In this document: piece after piece, positions 1 through 12,252 of the stretch
How the letters are laid out: every line of letters begins with the position of its first letter
Numbering within the stretch: the stretch's first letter is position 1
Assembly: GCA_026120185.1 (NCBI GenBank)
Contig: JANUWF010002061.1
Span: 2,728,001-2,792,000, forward strand
Direction: 5' to 3'
From: Voacanga thouarsii
Lineage: Eukaryota; Streptophyta; Magnoliopsida; Gentianales; Apocynaceae
DNA length: 64,000 nucleotides
Made by a program: the position numbers and the translations under genes
The notes under the pieces: generated by a model
Told to the model about the DNA's origin: nothing
The model's database searches: none
What the model saw: the letters and a program-made list of their open reading frames with translations, nothing else

Positions 1-210
1 ACTTTCATTTAATTAAACTGTGTAGTGGAAAGTTTTATATAAAAATAAAAATTATAATATAATAATATAATATTAAAAAATTCAAAATATATTAAAAAAA
101 CTATTTTTGAAGTAACAGAAAAGAAAACTTGTTTTGGCGTGGTCCCAAGGGGCCTCAAACCCAATGAGTTTAGAGAGTTGGACTGTGGGCATCTTTTTCT
201 CACAGGATTA
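1..210. repeat. AT-rich fragment resembling a Stowaway-type MITE
   Basis: Positions 35-80 resemble, by eye, the AT-rich interior of the MITE copies at 223-500 and 41439-41722 (runs of TATAAAAATAAAAATTATAA type). No matching terminal repeat is seen at either end, so this is a partial or nested copy at the window edge. The small open frame across it is not convincing as a gene. Confidence 0.35.
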
Positions 211-222
211 TATAAAATAATA

Positions 223-500
223 TTCCTTCCGTCCCACTAAAATTGATAATGATTGACTTGACACAATATTTTATACAAAAATAAAAATAAAAATATAATA
301 ATAATATAATATAATAAAAATAAAAAATATGTGAATCCCATAATATTTTATGTCAAATCTAAAAATATAAATATAATATATGTAGGTATATTGATTATTT
401 TATAATAAATTGTATAATAAAAATTTTCCTTTAAAGGAAAATATCAATTTTAGTGGGACATATCAAAATAGTAAGTAGATCAATTTTAGTGGGACGGAAA
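223..500. mobile_element. Stowaway-like MITE (copy 1)
   Basis: The left end reads TTCCTTCCGTCCCACTAAAA and the right end is its inverted counterpart (TTTTAGTGGGACGGAAA). Both ends are bordered by TA (221-222 and 501-502), the target duplication of Tc1/mariner-type Stowaway MITEs. The interior is almost pure A/T and has no coding capacity. A second copy with much of the same interior is at 41439-41722. Seen directly: inverted ends, TA borders, second copy. Inferred: mobilisation by a mariner-type transposase encoded elsewhere. Confidence 0.75.
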
Positions 501-1150
501 TAGTAATATATTTAAATTAAAATAAATTTTAATTTAAAATATAATTAAAAAGTTTGTATTCACTTGCAGCCTAAGATTACTTATTAACATATGATAATTC
601 TTTAATTAAGTGATTATATTTTGAGTTACATTCTTTATTTTTCTATGTATAAGAAAATTTCGATTCAATAGACGTTATGATTCTCTTGATATATCAAATT
701 AAGGTTGAAATCAAAGTTTTAGTATAGAACTAGAAACTTAAAATTAAAGAGTAAGTTATATAAAAAATATTATAATTAATTTTATAATCTTTAAAAAATT
801 TAATCTATTGCGATAAAACCAAAATCTTTTAAAGCAAGGAGAGGCGGCCTACTGCAAAGCATATTTGCCAATGAGTCTATCAAATAAACTTCAAAACTCA
901 TACGCCATTTCCACTTTCCACAGTAGTTTTCAGTCATGCATTGACTTTTGCAAATTGATTTCTTTGGAGTTTTTGACTAATATAAGGCGATTTTATAATT
1001 AATGTTCAAAAGTAAGAATCGAATTTTATATATCTACCTGAAGGAGGGACTTCGCGTTTGCGAGATGCGAAGTCCACCCTTGACAACCGCCAGGTGAAGT
1101 CCTCTGACAAGCTGGTCACGCGCTGAAAAGTCGGTCAACGTGCTTATATG
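501..1150. other. Intergenic, no gene seen
   Basis: AT-rich intergenic sequence. A slightly GC-richer patch at about 1035-1140 does not translate into anything recognisable. The last eight bases (1143-1150) are the target-site duplication of the following hAT MITE. Confidence 0.5.
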
Positions 1151-1798
1151 TAGGGATAATAATATCTCCACTTAAACTGAGGACCCAACCTAACTCGGTC
1201 CAATTGAGTCGGGAATTCCTCGATTTACACAGGAATTGGTCGGGGACGGGCTTCATTCATCGGCCCGCCAATCGGGACCGGGCCGGAGACGAGGATTGTT
1301 TGGCGGGGTGGGGACGGGGATTGTATGATTCCCGTCCCTGGCCCGGCCCGCTTTACATATTATATATATATATATATATATATATAAAGGTAAATTATAT
1401 ATGTATATAAAATAAAATAAAATAGAAAAGAAGAGAAAAAATTTAAAAAAAGTTATCAATTATTAATTTTACTATAACTAATCTAGTGATATGATAAATA
1501 CGTGAATTATTGAAAACTACTACAAAAATTTTCTATATGATTAAAAAATTTTGAATAAAAATATATTGGAGGTAATTTTTTTTTTTTTAAATCTTTATAA
1601 TTATTTCTAGACTCAAACGGGCCCCCGCTTTCCTGTTAGGTCAGGACCGGGGATTGCTTTATCTCCAACGGACCGGGGGCAGGGATCCCCGCCTTTCCCC
1701 ATGACAGAAACGAGCCGAGAACGGAGATACAAGAACATATACGGGGCGAGGTCGGGATTTCTAGTCCCCGACCCAACCCAACCCCATTGTCATTCCTA
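1151..1798 (-). mobile_element. hAT-type non-autonomous element (MITE), copy 1, with perfect 8-bp TSD
   Basis: The element starts TAGGGATAATAAT and ends ATTGTCATTCCTA, giving short imperfect inverted ends of the TAGGG-A-TGGCAAT type known from plant hAT elements. The 8 bases CTTATATG occur immediately before (1143-1150) and immediately after (1799-1806), a perfect 8-bp target-site duplication as hAT transposases make. GC-rich subterminal blocks (CGGGTCGGGGAC-like) flank an AT core with a TA microsatellite at about 1357-1386. It has no transposase frame. A copy in the opposite orientation lies at 18125-18820. Confidence 0.82.
1357..1386. repeat. (TA)n microsatellite
   Basis: An uninterrupted TA dinucleotide run inside the hAT MITE. 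The equivalent place in the copy at 18125-18820 also carries interrupted TA runs (about 18530-18630), so the tract was probably present in the parent element. Confidence 0.8.
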
Positions 1799-1806
1799 CT
1801 TATATG

Positions 1807-3732
1807 CTTTTGCTGATGTTGTTGTTTGAAATGCCCATCTCGTGTCTACGAGGAGGGCGCTTTTTCAGATAAATCGTGGCCTTTTTCAGAAGAATTGACA
1901 AAGGCTAATGATACACGAGAAAGGGCTTTTGAATTCACGGAAAATGAACAAAAAAGAAAGAAGTCATGGGAAAGGAACAAATCATGGCCTTTATATATGC
2001 ATGTATACCGAAGGCCAAACATTTGCTCTATTATTTTCTTCGTCCATGCTTTTGCTCCCAAACACCAAACACAAACACAATAGAGGCCATTTTTATTCTC
2101 TTCACCGCAGAAAGCTTTCGTCTCTGTTTTCATCACTGCCAATTTGTCGCCTGAGTTTTGTGTCAGAACTACAAATTGGAGAAAGTGTTGCTGCCTGTGC
2201 ACTTGAGCCACTCACAGACAATTTCTATATAACATTTCTTTTTAAACAAAAAATAGAGATTCTATTAATTTATTCATTCATTTGTTGAAATAGATAGATT
2301 AGAATTTATTTAAAAATTTGTTATTAAATTGTGTACTTGTAGTGAAATTATTGGGATTTTGTAAAACTATATTTGATAAATTGTTGACTGATCTGTAATC
2401 TGCTTTGATCTGTTAAATAAAAAATTGGAGTGAATTGTTCATTTGGTTTATTTTCTGTTGTAGTGGTTGGGTATAAATTGCGTAGGGTTGAGATTTAACT
2501 CTTATATTGACTTTTGTTTCAATTGTAATGTACTGAATTTCATATACAAAACAATATGAAATAATATTATTTAATATGAACAGAACTAAAATTTTAAATT
2601 AAAAGGTAAATTATGTGAAATAATATTATAATTTTTTAAAAAATTTGGAGACTAAAAGACAAAATTTCGAAAAAAATAATAATTTTATACACAATCCTTG
2701 AATTATAGGTTTTTTCTACTTCATAATTTAATTTATTTGTAATTTTTAATATATATTCAAATAAATGTGAAAAGATAGAAAAAATAGAGCTACTATTAAA
2801 AACTAAAAACTAAGGGGTTTTTGCTAATCAGTACATATGGTAATCCATAATTTTGATATTTATAAAGATTTATAAATTCAAAAAGTAATATATTAATCAA
2901 ATCAGAACGTATAATATAACTATTAATATTTAACACTTAAATTTTATTTTTTGTTAAAATAAAAAAGCATATTTTTTTTAAACGAAAGAATCCAATCTAA
3001 GTACATTATCATTTTTTTTTCAAATACAAAATAAATTTAAAATATGAAAAATATAGGAATTAAAATTTTATCTTTTATTAAATTTGAGAACATAAACAAT
3101 TTCAAATAGCAATTTGAATTAAATGAAAATTTCTATTGATTACAATTTAAAAAAAAACCAAGGTCAATTTTTTTTCAATTACATATTGAATTTGAAATAT
3201 AAATATTACATGAATAAATGTTTATCTTGTTGAAATAAATATTAAATTAAAAATTACAAAAATATAAATTAATCCAGAATATTGACACAAAAAATTAAAC
3301 AAAGCGTCGTTTTTATATTTCTCTAGATATAAACTAATCTAAAATATTATATGAGAAACTTCTTACATATTATACATTTGAATAATAAATATTCAAATTA
3401 ACATAATTTCACGTGCGTGAAAAAAAAAAACTAAAATTTGAATGATATTCGTTTTTTAATTATTTGTACCGATTAATTGATTTATTTGATATTAGATTGT
3501 ATAGCATATTATGCTATTTTGGGTTGATTTGTGCTAAAGAATGATGATATTAGTTTTATATAGTAATTTTTTTTTGTGACGTACTTTTTTTTTTAAATAG
3601 AAAAATTTTTCCGCATTTGCTTAGGCACAATGTCACTAAAACAACCTGTTAGATTACGGTTGCATTAAGATTGTGAGATTATCTGCACCCCAAACAGCAA
3701 TTTTTTTAATGGTCCATGTTGCAAGGCGTTGA
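1807..3732. other. Intergenic, no gene supported
   Basis: 1807-2290 is of moderate complexity, with overlapping short frames on both strands (up to 121 codons) that show no known domain. 2290-3640 is strongly AT-rich without coding signal. This stretch may hold the left non-coding end of the decayed MULE that follows, but I could not identify a matching long terminal inverted repeat. Confidence 0.45.
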
Positions 3733-6700
3733 TTGTTAAAAATCGAATTAGTTACCTGGGTCAGCAAAATATGTACACTTTATGGATTTGACATGTTTAC
3801 TGTTCAGTTGCAAATAACAATAAGAAAAGATATTGTTGTTGGTACTAAAATAAGATTTACAACAACTTCCATAATAGATGATGAATATATAAAAGGTTTG
3901 TGGTACTATGTATCCACCATAAAGGGACAACCAATTGATCTGCATGTTCATCATGAGATTGACCAGATTCAAAATACAACAACTACAAATCTTCCAAATT
4001 ATAACAGCCTCACTCCTATTACTAAGTCCTTCAATAAATTAATGAATTCAACTACTCCAATGAATATGCCTAATATTGATTTAAATGTACTTACACATGT
4101 TTACGGTAATAATCATGCACATCTCCCAACCAACAATTTCCAACCCCTTTATATTACATTAGTTCCGGATACCCCAGTTGTCAAACCAAGCAATCAATAC
4201 CTATCAACCTCGATAGGGTTTGTTGCGCCTCCACTTCATGTCAATATTCAACCTAGGCAAATACAACCCATCTTGCCATTGTTTTCAACTGCGAAAATAG
4301 GCGTTTGATGCGTAAATTTTGGGTGCATAAAATTATCAATTTTAAATCCATCCCTTAGTCCAATTTTAATTAAAACATTAATCCAAAAATACACGTGTGA
4401 GCAAGTATACTCATCGCAAGCATAGTATAGGAAATTAACGAGTATCGATCCTCAAAGGAACAAGTACACACTAATCATTTTTTATTCATTGTTTAACCAA
4501 TCCAAATAAAGTAAGAAAATAATAGAAGGAAAAACAAAAAAATATATACAACTCAATGATGTATGTTTATGCAATTTAGACAATTATCGTAGAAAACATG
4601 ACAATAAATCAACTGGAAATGCTCTCAACTAATTATCATCTTGGCATCATCAAAGAATATAAAGTAAAATTTAATTGTTTCACAAGTCATGATTCTACTT
4701 AGATAAATCCCACTTCATTTCTCAATCCATGAAATCTTATATTTTGATCAAATTAACAGGTTTTCCAATCATACTAACATAACTAAAATATACATTAAGC
4801 TCAATTCTTTATAAATATGAAATTAGCTAATAGCCCTTTGTTCAAGGTGGAATCAATTAATTTTTATTATTTAATCATATAACCTTGATTTCATCGCCCA
4901 AATCCATAAAAAATCGACAAATACGAAATCAATGCAATGAAATTCCTAACATCATCGTCTCAAGTCAATTAGAAGAATTCGCATCAATAACTAATGAAAT
5001 CAAGTAATCTAACACCAAAGATAACAAAGAATTGATCAAATAACTAAATTAATACAAAATCATGAATTCTAAAATAATGTTAAGTTATAATAAAAATATT
5101 GAATACATCATTGCTAAAGAAAAAGAAGACAAAGAAAAAGAAAGTACTCATAGACAATCCTCTTTCTTCTTCCTTGAAAACTCCCTTAAACAATCCTTCT
5201 TGATTTTGGTGAACACCTCATTCAATGAGAGAATCGGAATTTCTGCCATTTAATTCACCTCTCTATGTTGTATCTCCAACTCTTGTATTCTTTTGTACTT
5301 TTATAGACTTCTTGGATGCCAATTTTGTGGCTGAGGAAGTTTTGACCGAGTAGGAGTAGGAAAATACCAAAATTATTGGATAAACCTTAATTCTGCATAC
5401 AAAATTTTCGCTTCCAGAGCGTACCTGGCACCGGGTACCTTCAACCCACATGGCGTTAGGTGCATTTTGTTCTTTCCCTGTTTTTAGCCACTCCTCCTTG
5501 GCAGACAGATTGGACCCGATGTCAGGTACACTTGCCAAACCTGGTACTAGGTCTGTTCTGGAATTCCCCTGTCGTTGGCTCAACTTCTTCTGCTAGAGCA
5601 GAATAGACCCGGTGCATGGTCCATTGGCTGAGCCTGGCGCCAAATACATTATAGAATTGTGCACTTTTTATACGATTTTAACTTTAATTTGTACATATTT
5701 GTCAAAAATACCTTTTACAAGTAAAATGTCAATAGGAAAGAATATACATAGTTATTGCAATAAATGTATCTTAAAACACTCTCAAATAACTAGGAAAAGA
5801 ATTGTGATTTTAACTCTTATTAGCGTTCCATTAAATGTAACCCCAGTCAATGAATAGGTTGCTCGAGAGCCCAATTGGGGTAGGTGCTTCAGAGGCGATT
5901 GTGAATGGTTTAGGACTAACATTGGATATTGATGGACCTGGTGCGGAAGATACCTCCGACTAAGACAAGGGGGATAGTGATGCCGGAGAATAGATTTTCG
6001 GTCATTCTGTAATGCAACAACCAGCTAATACATCTGTTGGACCGGATCAATTGTATAATCCACCATATTCAATCTATCTTGACAGGTTAGCTACTTCTCA
6101 AGAAATAGAAAAAGAAGCGGATGGAATGGCAATGGGTAGTAGTGGGATGGATTTATGATCAGAATCCAACAATGACCTGAGGGTTGGTATGTGGTTTAGA
6201 AATAAGGATGAGTTACTTTGAGTCGTTCGATCGTAGTCTGTCATATTGAGTCGTGAGTTTATGGTACAAGAAAGCAAAGCTACATCATGGGTTGTTGAGT
6301 GTAAAAATTCAACTCCCCAACATCCCTATTATTGGCGAATCCGTACGCAAAAGAAAAAAGATTGTGGATTATTGCAAATTCCTTGATGGCATAGAAAGCA
6401 TATTTGTCTAGTCCGGACAATAGATGGCAACCATTGCGATATGAGCACAAAATTGTCATGGTATTGAGGTGACCTATGGAGATTGGCCTTCTTTATTCAC
6501 ACAATTGTCATGGTATATGCAAGTCTTGCAAGATGCCAATCCAGGTATTATCGTAGCGTGACACTTCTTACCTATAGACAACAATGGCACAAAGACATTT
6601 AGATATATTTTTTGGGCATTCAAGTCATGTATTGACGCATTTGTTCACATAAAATCGATGGTCAGTATAGACGGAACATTTCTTAGGGGCATATATAAAG

Positions 6701-7706
6701 GAAAACTTTTAACAGTAGTAGGTTAAAATACCAACAATCATGTATTACCCCTTATATTTGCAGTCGTTAATGAAGAAACTAATGACAGTTGTGGTTGATT
6801 TTTGTTGTTACTCATAGCGCATGTATTAAAGGATCGAAAATTTTGTTTAATATCCGACAGACACATTGGGATAGTGAATGCCCTTAATCGACTACCCGGA
6901 TGGCAAAAGTTAATATCAGTGCACAATTTTTGTTTTAGACACATCCGAAGCAACTTTAATACAAAGTTCAGGAATCATCAATTGAAGAAGTTGATGTATG
7001 CAGTAGAGGATCAAAGCAAGAAACGAAAATTTTTGTAAATTATGGAAGAAATTAGTCTGCTAAACCCTCAAGCGAAGGAGTGATTAGATTTGATTCCGAA
7101 AAAGTAATAGACGCTTGCTTATAATGGTAGGCATAGATGAGGTAATATAATAACTAATTTAGCAGAGTCATTCAACAGTGTCGTCAAATATATACGTATC
7201 TTACCCATTAAGGTTATAGTTGAGTATTCTTTCAAAAAAACGGGTAAATATTTCAATGACGATCATAGATAAGAGGCTAATCACAGTAGGTATCACTTTT
7301 CTTCGACGATATGGGCAAAGTTTGTGAAGAATGAGACGAAATGAAGGAGATATCGTGCGCTGGCTTTTAATCAGGACTGGAGTATTTTCAGTATTGTGTC
7401 AGCAAATCGTGAGAATGGAAAAAGAAATAATTATTACAAGATTAATGTTGGCACTAGGGCAAATAGAAAATATATGGAATTCCTTATTCTCACGTATTTG
7501 CAGCATGTCAGTAATTGGGACTGAACTCTAGGGATCTCGTATCATCGAAAAACATAACAATATCCTACAGATTGATGTATACGGTACAATTCAGGCCTAT
7601 TCCGCACGAGGATTATTGGCACACCCTTGATTTTAGCTTGACACTGTTTGCTCACCGTTTCAATAACCGTCGAGCCGATCGAAGGCAGACGTCGCGTATT
7701 TAGAAT
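3733..7706 (+). pseudogene. Decayed Mutator-like (MULE/MuDR) transposase, interrupted by a solo LTR
   Basis: A broken gene for a MuDR-type DDE transposase. The N-terminal third is open at 3733-4305 and resembles the PB1-like/N-terminal module of MuDR proteins. After the insertion at 4306-5822 the frame resumes with VPLNVTPVNE. From about 6180 (VGMWFRNKDELL) the MuDR DNA-binding domain can be read, and at about 6600-7040 the MULE core with KSMVSIDGTFLRG, LPLIFAVVNEET and LISDRHIGIVNALNR. A SWIM-like zinc-finger remnant (GIPYSHVFAAC) is at about 7475-7510, and the family's C-terminal tail (PIPHEDYW...FAHRFNNRRA) at 7590-7700. Several stops (for example at about 6220, 6725 and 6800) and frame changes rule out function. 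A remnant of the PMD family follows at once. Confidence 0.8.
4306..5822. mobile_element. Probable solo LTR (about 1.5 kb) inserted in the MULE transposase, 5-bp TSD GCGTT
   Basis: The pentamer GCGTT stands directly before (4301-4305) and after (5823-5827) this block. Removing the block plus one GCGTT leaves the surrounding MULE frame open (AKIG-V-PLNVTPVNE), strong evidence for a clean insertion. It starts with TG and ends with TA rather than the usual CA, perhaps through a C-to-T change. It has no long coding frame, no primer-binding site and no polypurine tract, so a solo LTR formed by LTR-LTR recombination is the best reading. It contains repeated CCTGGCACC/GGTACC-like motifs at about 5420-5640. 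The retroelement family is not identified. Confidence 0.65.
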
Positions 7707-10538
7707 GAAATGGACGAATGTAATCTACCCTACATGAAGATTAATTATCCCATAATTACAACGTTGGTGGAAAGATGGTATCAAGAGACACACACCTTCC
7801 ACCTTATTGTTAGAGAAGCCACTATTACTCTACAAGATGTAGAGATTCTTTTCGAATTACATGTGGAGGATGATCTAATTATTGACCGTGGGTTCAATTG
7901 TCCGCAGACTGAGCTGCTAGACCTATGTTACGTGCTCCTTGATTTTCGCCCCACGAATACAGACTTAGACGGGTCTTGATTGAAGTTCAGCTCACTCGAA
8001 AGAGTCCTGTCTCAACCTCTCCCATCATACACAACTCCGGATATGATTGCATAGTACGTAATTTGTCGCATAATGCAATTTTTTGATAGATTTGTATTCT
8101 CAGACAAATTCGGAAATCGAGTTCATTTTCGCTTCCTTAGATATATACGTGATCTAGAGTTATCTGACACACTAAGTTGGAGAAGTGCAGTAGTAACACA
8201 TTTGCATCGTTATATGTGCAACGCTATTGCTTATACGTCGCATCAGATCAGTAGTCCACTTCTATTGATTCAAGTACGAAATGAAATTCAACATTAAATT
8301 AACTATTTTTAATATGAAATATTTTTCTAATATTACTATTTCTTTTGGAATAGTTATGGGATTGGTAGCGCATTCCTACTTTTAGACCGAATAGAATACA
8401 CCCGGTAGAGGATATTAGACGTGTTGTGCCTAGAGGATCAGTATGGCAAAGTCCACTAGAACTCTCCCTCCCCTCAACATATGTGTTGATTGTGTATAGA
8501 GATCAGTTAGATCGGATACGACACAATCACGTATGTATTACACCGGTGAATTTGCACACTGGTGAATTTGCAATCGAATGTCTAATAAAATTACTATTAT
8601 TTATTATTTGATACTGGGTTCGTTTATTTCTGCAGTTTATTTGGAAACCTTATAATGAGCACATGTTGGTATCTTTACCTCCGTATTGTACACATGAACA
8701 ATAAATTTGGATGTCTATCTGTTGTTGTCAAAATAAGGAGCCGATGCAAACGGGGATCGGCTTCATTTCTGATAAACACAAACGATCCAATATGATGAAA
8801 CAGAAAATGGTACCAGATCTCTTTTGAATTAGGGACCATGTTCCTTGAATTTACTATAGAAAGGGTTCAAGAAAGTCAGCTGAAAATGCTCAACGGAATG
8901 ACTTTTCTGGGGTAATAGACTGATACTTGTATTAACTTGCTTAAAGGAAAGTATAAAAAAGGGTCTAATATTCAAAAGTAGAACAGAAAGCTGTAAGGAA
9001 AAATTGGAAATAATGTTGTAAACGAAAGCTATAACAAAGCGGTAAGAAAGCTTTAAGGAATTGAAATCCTAAACTAAAAAGCTGTAAATGACGACAAAGT
9101 AGAAGAATTTGAATATTGTTGGTTGATGGTTTGATTGATATGTTCGGTTCTGGGCAATGCTTCCATTTTATACTTGCTGCAATCGAGCCACTAACAGATC
9201 GTGGAGTTTTTTCAAGCCAAAGAATGCTCCCAATGGTCGTGCAGAATTCTTGCACAAAAAAATCTAGAATTTGTTTTCCTTCTTATCGATTTCGTGGTAC
9301 TGATGTTGACCATGATTGTCGGCTGCTTGAAATGTTGATTTTATCGGCTCGTCCCAACTTATCGAATTGGCATCGGCTCAAAGTAACCGTTGTGTTGGCT
9401 CGGCAAAATTGACGTCAACACTATCACATCTCTACTGTGTTAGGAGACAATTGAGCCACATCGTCTTGATTGAGTCCGGTGACAATTTGGATTATTGCAA
9501 CCGATTCCTAATGATATTGACACGGTGTTAAATTTGTATCAGTGTGACCTGCGGACTATTTGTGCTGGATGAGATGAGATTAATGTATTGCAGCGTGCTA
9601 ATTAGATAAATCGTCACACATATATTCTGACATGACAACACACTTTTAGACAAGCTGTGATTTCGGCTGATTATTTTGCGTGGTATTGAACTCGTACACG
9701 ACGATTAATTAGCAATCTGACCATACAATAATCGAACCCCGTGAGTTACCAATCTAATAGTTCAGTAGTTAAAGTATATATAAATAAATTTTTTCTTATT
9801 CATGTAAGTATATATAGAATTATGCTTTATTTATATTTTAGTGACATTCCTGAAAAAATGCGTATACAGGCCGACGCGCTGCCCCAAATATTGTACATAA
9901 GCAATAAAGTGTCTCAACATACTGATGCATCGTACACTCAACAAGCAATCGGGAGAATGTCAGATATTACTAGGCGTATATTTACTGCTAGTGGCGAAGT
10001 AAATCAGATGTCATACAAGCCATCAAGATGATCGTATGCTTTTAATCCGATACCGCCGATTCCGCAAGAAATTTCTTGACAAGTACTACCAATCTGACAA
10101 GGAGGTAGACAAGGATGTTGGCATGATGCAGCTGAGGAAGTTTCCCAACAACAGCTCTACTCACCTGTGTATGACGATGATGATGTTTATGTGTTAAGTG
10201 CTCCTACACCAATTGATGATGACTACGTCCCAAGTGCAACGATTACATATGATTATGTCTGAGTTGCAACGGTTGAAGATCAGCATGATGATTTTTTGAC
10301 TTCGTAACACTTAATTTTCGATCATAGGTACGTATCTTCAGCTGGCGAGTTTACTGCTGGTCCATTCACTGGATTGTCTCGGAGACAGTATAGGCAGTTT
10401 GAGGAAGATGTAAGTCCATCGTACACTACAGAAGAACAAAACGAGGGACAACCTGAAGCACAACCTCAACAACAACCTCCAAGATAGGTTCAACCTCCGA
10501 GGAACCGTAGAGGATTTCATTGTAGGATTAGTTTTCAT
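7707..10538 (+). pseudogene. Plant mobile domain (PMD) coding remnant, interrupted by a solo LTR
   Basis: Remains of an aminotransferase-like plant mobile domain, the domain shared by MAIN/MAIL1/PP7L-type host proteins and by MULE and Ty3-type transposons. 7710-7979 reads cleanly with PIITTLVERWYQETHTFHL and TITLQDVEILFEL. The domain continues at 8073-8297 (SDKFGNRVHFRFLRYIRDL...HLHRYMCNA), with stops in between. After the solo LTR at 8720-9420 only scattered pieces remain, ending in a low-complexity acidic/Gln-rich tail (about 10080-10490) like the C-termini of element-encoded PMD proteins. The start abuts the transposase tail with no room for the zinc knuckle that often ends MULE proteins. 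Not functional. Confidence 0.72.
8720..9420. mobile_element. Solo LTR (701 bp) inserted in the PMD remnant, 5-bp TSD CTATC
   Basis: The block begins TGTTGTTGTCAAAATAAGG and ends GACGTCAACA, the TGTTG...CAACA termini typical of LTRs. CTATC occurs immediately before (8715-8719) and immediately after (9421-9425), a perfect 5-bp target-site duplication. There is no internal coding region, so this is a solo LTR. A GGCTC/CGGCT-rich motif recurs near both ends. I see no second copy in the window and cannot assign copia or gypsy. Confidence 0.82.
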
Positions 10539-11849
10539 ATTTGGGTTTGACGATTTTAGGTGTACATAATTGAGATTTACAATTATCTGTAATTAAATAT
10601 TATATGTAGTCTTAAATTAAAATTTATATTTTATTTTCAAATTATTTTTAAAATAAAAATCGTAAAATATACATGAAATATTTAGCTATTATTTATTGAA
10701 ATACTTAATATTAATCAAACCCATATTTAATTCTTCACCTATTATTCAAATTTAATGGGGTTTTGAAAATATATACTTAATTGTTAAAGCTAAAATTAAT
10801 AACAAAAATTTAAGCTTGATAACTTATTTTCGTATATTTCTTAAAAATAAAACAAATGCACAAATATTCATGAAATATTTAATTTTACTTAAATTATTAT
10901 TTACTAATATATAAATGATTATTTGTACATTTTCTTTAATATTTCACCAATTATTCAAATTCGGTTAAAATATAGATTACTCAAGTTAAAACATAAGGGA
11001 ATTATAAATTTAGATACCCCACATTTGAACTTTTAATATTTTTTGCAAATAATTATTATTTATAATCAATTATAATTAAATATTATAAATTATATTTTAA
11101 CTATGAATGGATTACATGTAATATTTTCAAGTTTTATATAGAATTTTTAATTACTTAAAAAATTAATTATGCATGGGCGTCAGGAATTGAGACGTTTTCC
11201 TCAAAGTTATTTCATAATATTTGAAATTCATATTCTTAGTTATTAGGAATCTAAATAATTATGGTTCTAAGTTGTATATGGAAATGATATTATAATAATT
11301 GTAATTATAGTCAATGCAAGTTTAGTATTCAAAATAAATAATTAAACTCTAAATGTTAGAATTAAATTTAAAGAAATTACAAAAATATTTTTAATTTTTA
11401 TACGAAAATGATAATCATAATATTAATAGTTATAATTATATTCAAATGTTGAATTAAAAATTTGAAGCTAAAATATAAATAATAAATTATTGTTTCAAAA
11501 ATATTATGTTTAAAAGATTAAAGATAACTAAAAATTAAAAATTATTGTTAGTATTTGAAAATAAAAATAAACAATAAATATTGAATTCAAACATAAAAAC
11601 AAAAAATTCAATTTTACAAATAATTGAAATTTAAAATTATTTAAAAATTTAATAAAATTAAATTGCAACAAAAAAAAGAGAAAACGGCGATAGTAGGTGA
11701 GGACTAGACACGAGGTAACACTAATTACAAGACCTCATGTATGGTAGACACGAGGTGAAAACTTCAATTTGTAATTTTTTAGCTGAATCGGCATGAAATT
11801 GGAGGCTTCGATTTAGCTTGGTTAGCGTAGGTCTTACACCAAGAAGATA
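10539..11849. other. AT-rich flank of the decayed MULE, no gene seen
   Basis: Very AT-rich, with no coding signal. At 11706-11760 the motif AGACACGAGGT occurs twice, with an inverted-looking CCTCATGT between, in a 55-base patch that is much less AT-rich than its surroundings. This could be a subterminal repeat of the MULE, but a left-hand partner was not found. Confidence 0.4.
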
Positions 11850-12124
11850 CTCCCTCCGTCCCATAATATAAGTTATTTGAAACTATTTTTGCTGTTCCAA
11901 ATTATAAGTCGTTAGGAACTTTTCAAGAAGGTTTTGAAATTGCTTTTATATTTTTGACCTTATTTATTATTTTATTTCCCTCTCTTTCTCTCTCCTCCCT
12001 TCTCTTGTTTCCAAAACATTTAAATAGGGGTATTTTAGGAAGGAAAAATATAGTCATCTTGTTTTTAAGAATCTTAATATGTGTGAAATTAAGCCAAATG
12101 ACTTATATTATGGGACGAAAGAAA
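11850..12124. mobile_element. Stowaway-like MITE (second family)
   Basis: The left end CTCCCTCCGTCCCATAATAT is matched by an inverted right end (ATATTATGGGACGAAAG). TA dinucleotides border both sides (11848-11849 and 12125-12126). It is about 275 bp with no coding capacity. The interior differs from the 223-500 family, so it is a separate subfamily with the same CTCCCTCCGTCCCA-type terminus. Confidence 0.75.
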
Positions 12125-12252
12125 TACTACAAATTCTGTTCCTACTTTTAAATATCAATTTCAAAACGGTCTTAAATTAGTCAAAAATCCTTAGGGGCTA
12201 AGATACTCAATACTACTAATAACTTTAAACACTGCCTTTCGTCCTTCAAAAA

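Noticed and set aside
1826..2288. Overlapping open frames of 85-126 codons on both strands
   Set aside because: No domain, no homologue recognised, both strands equally open, and no splice or start context. Likely chance frames in transposon-derived DNA.
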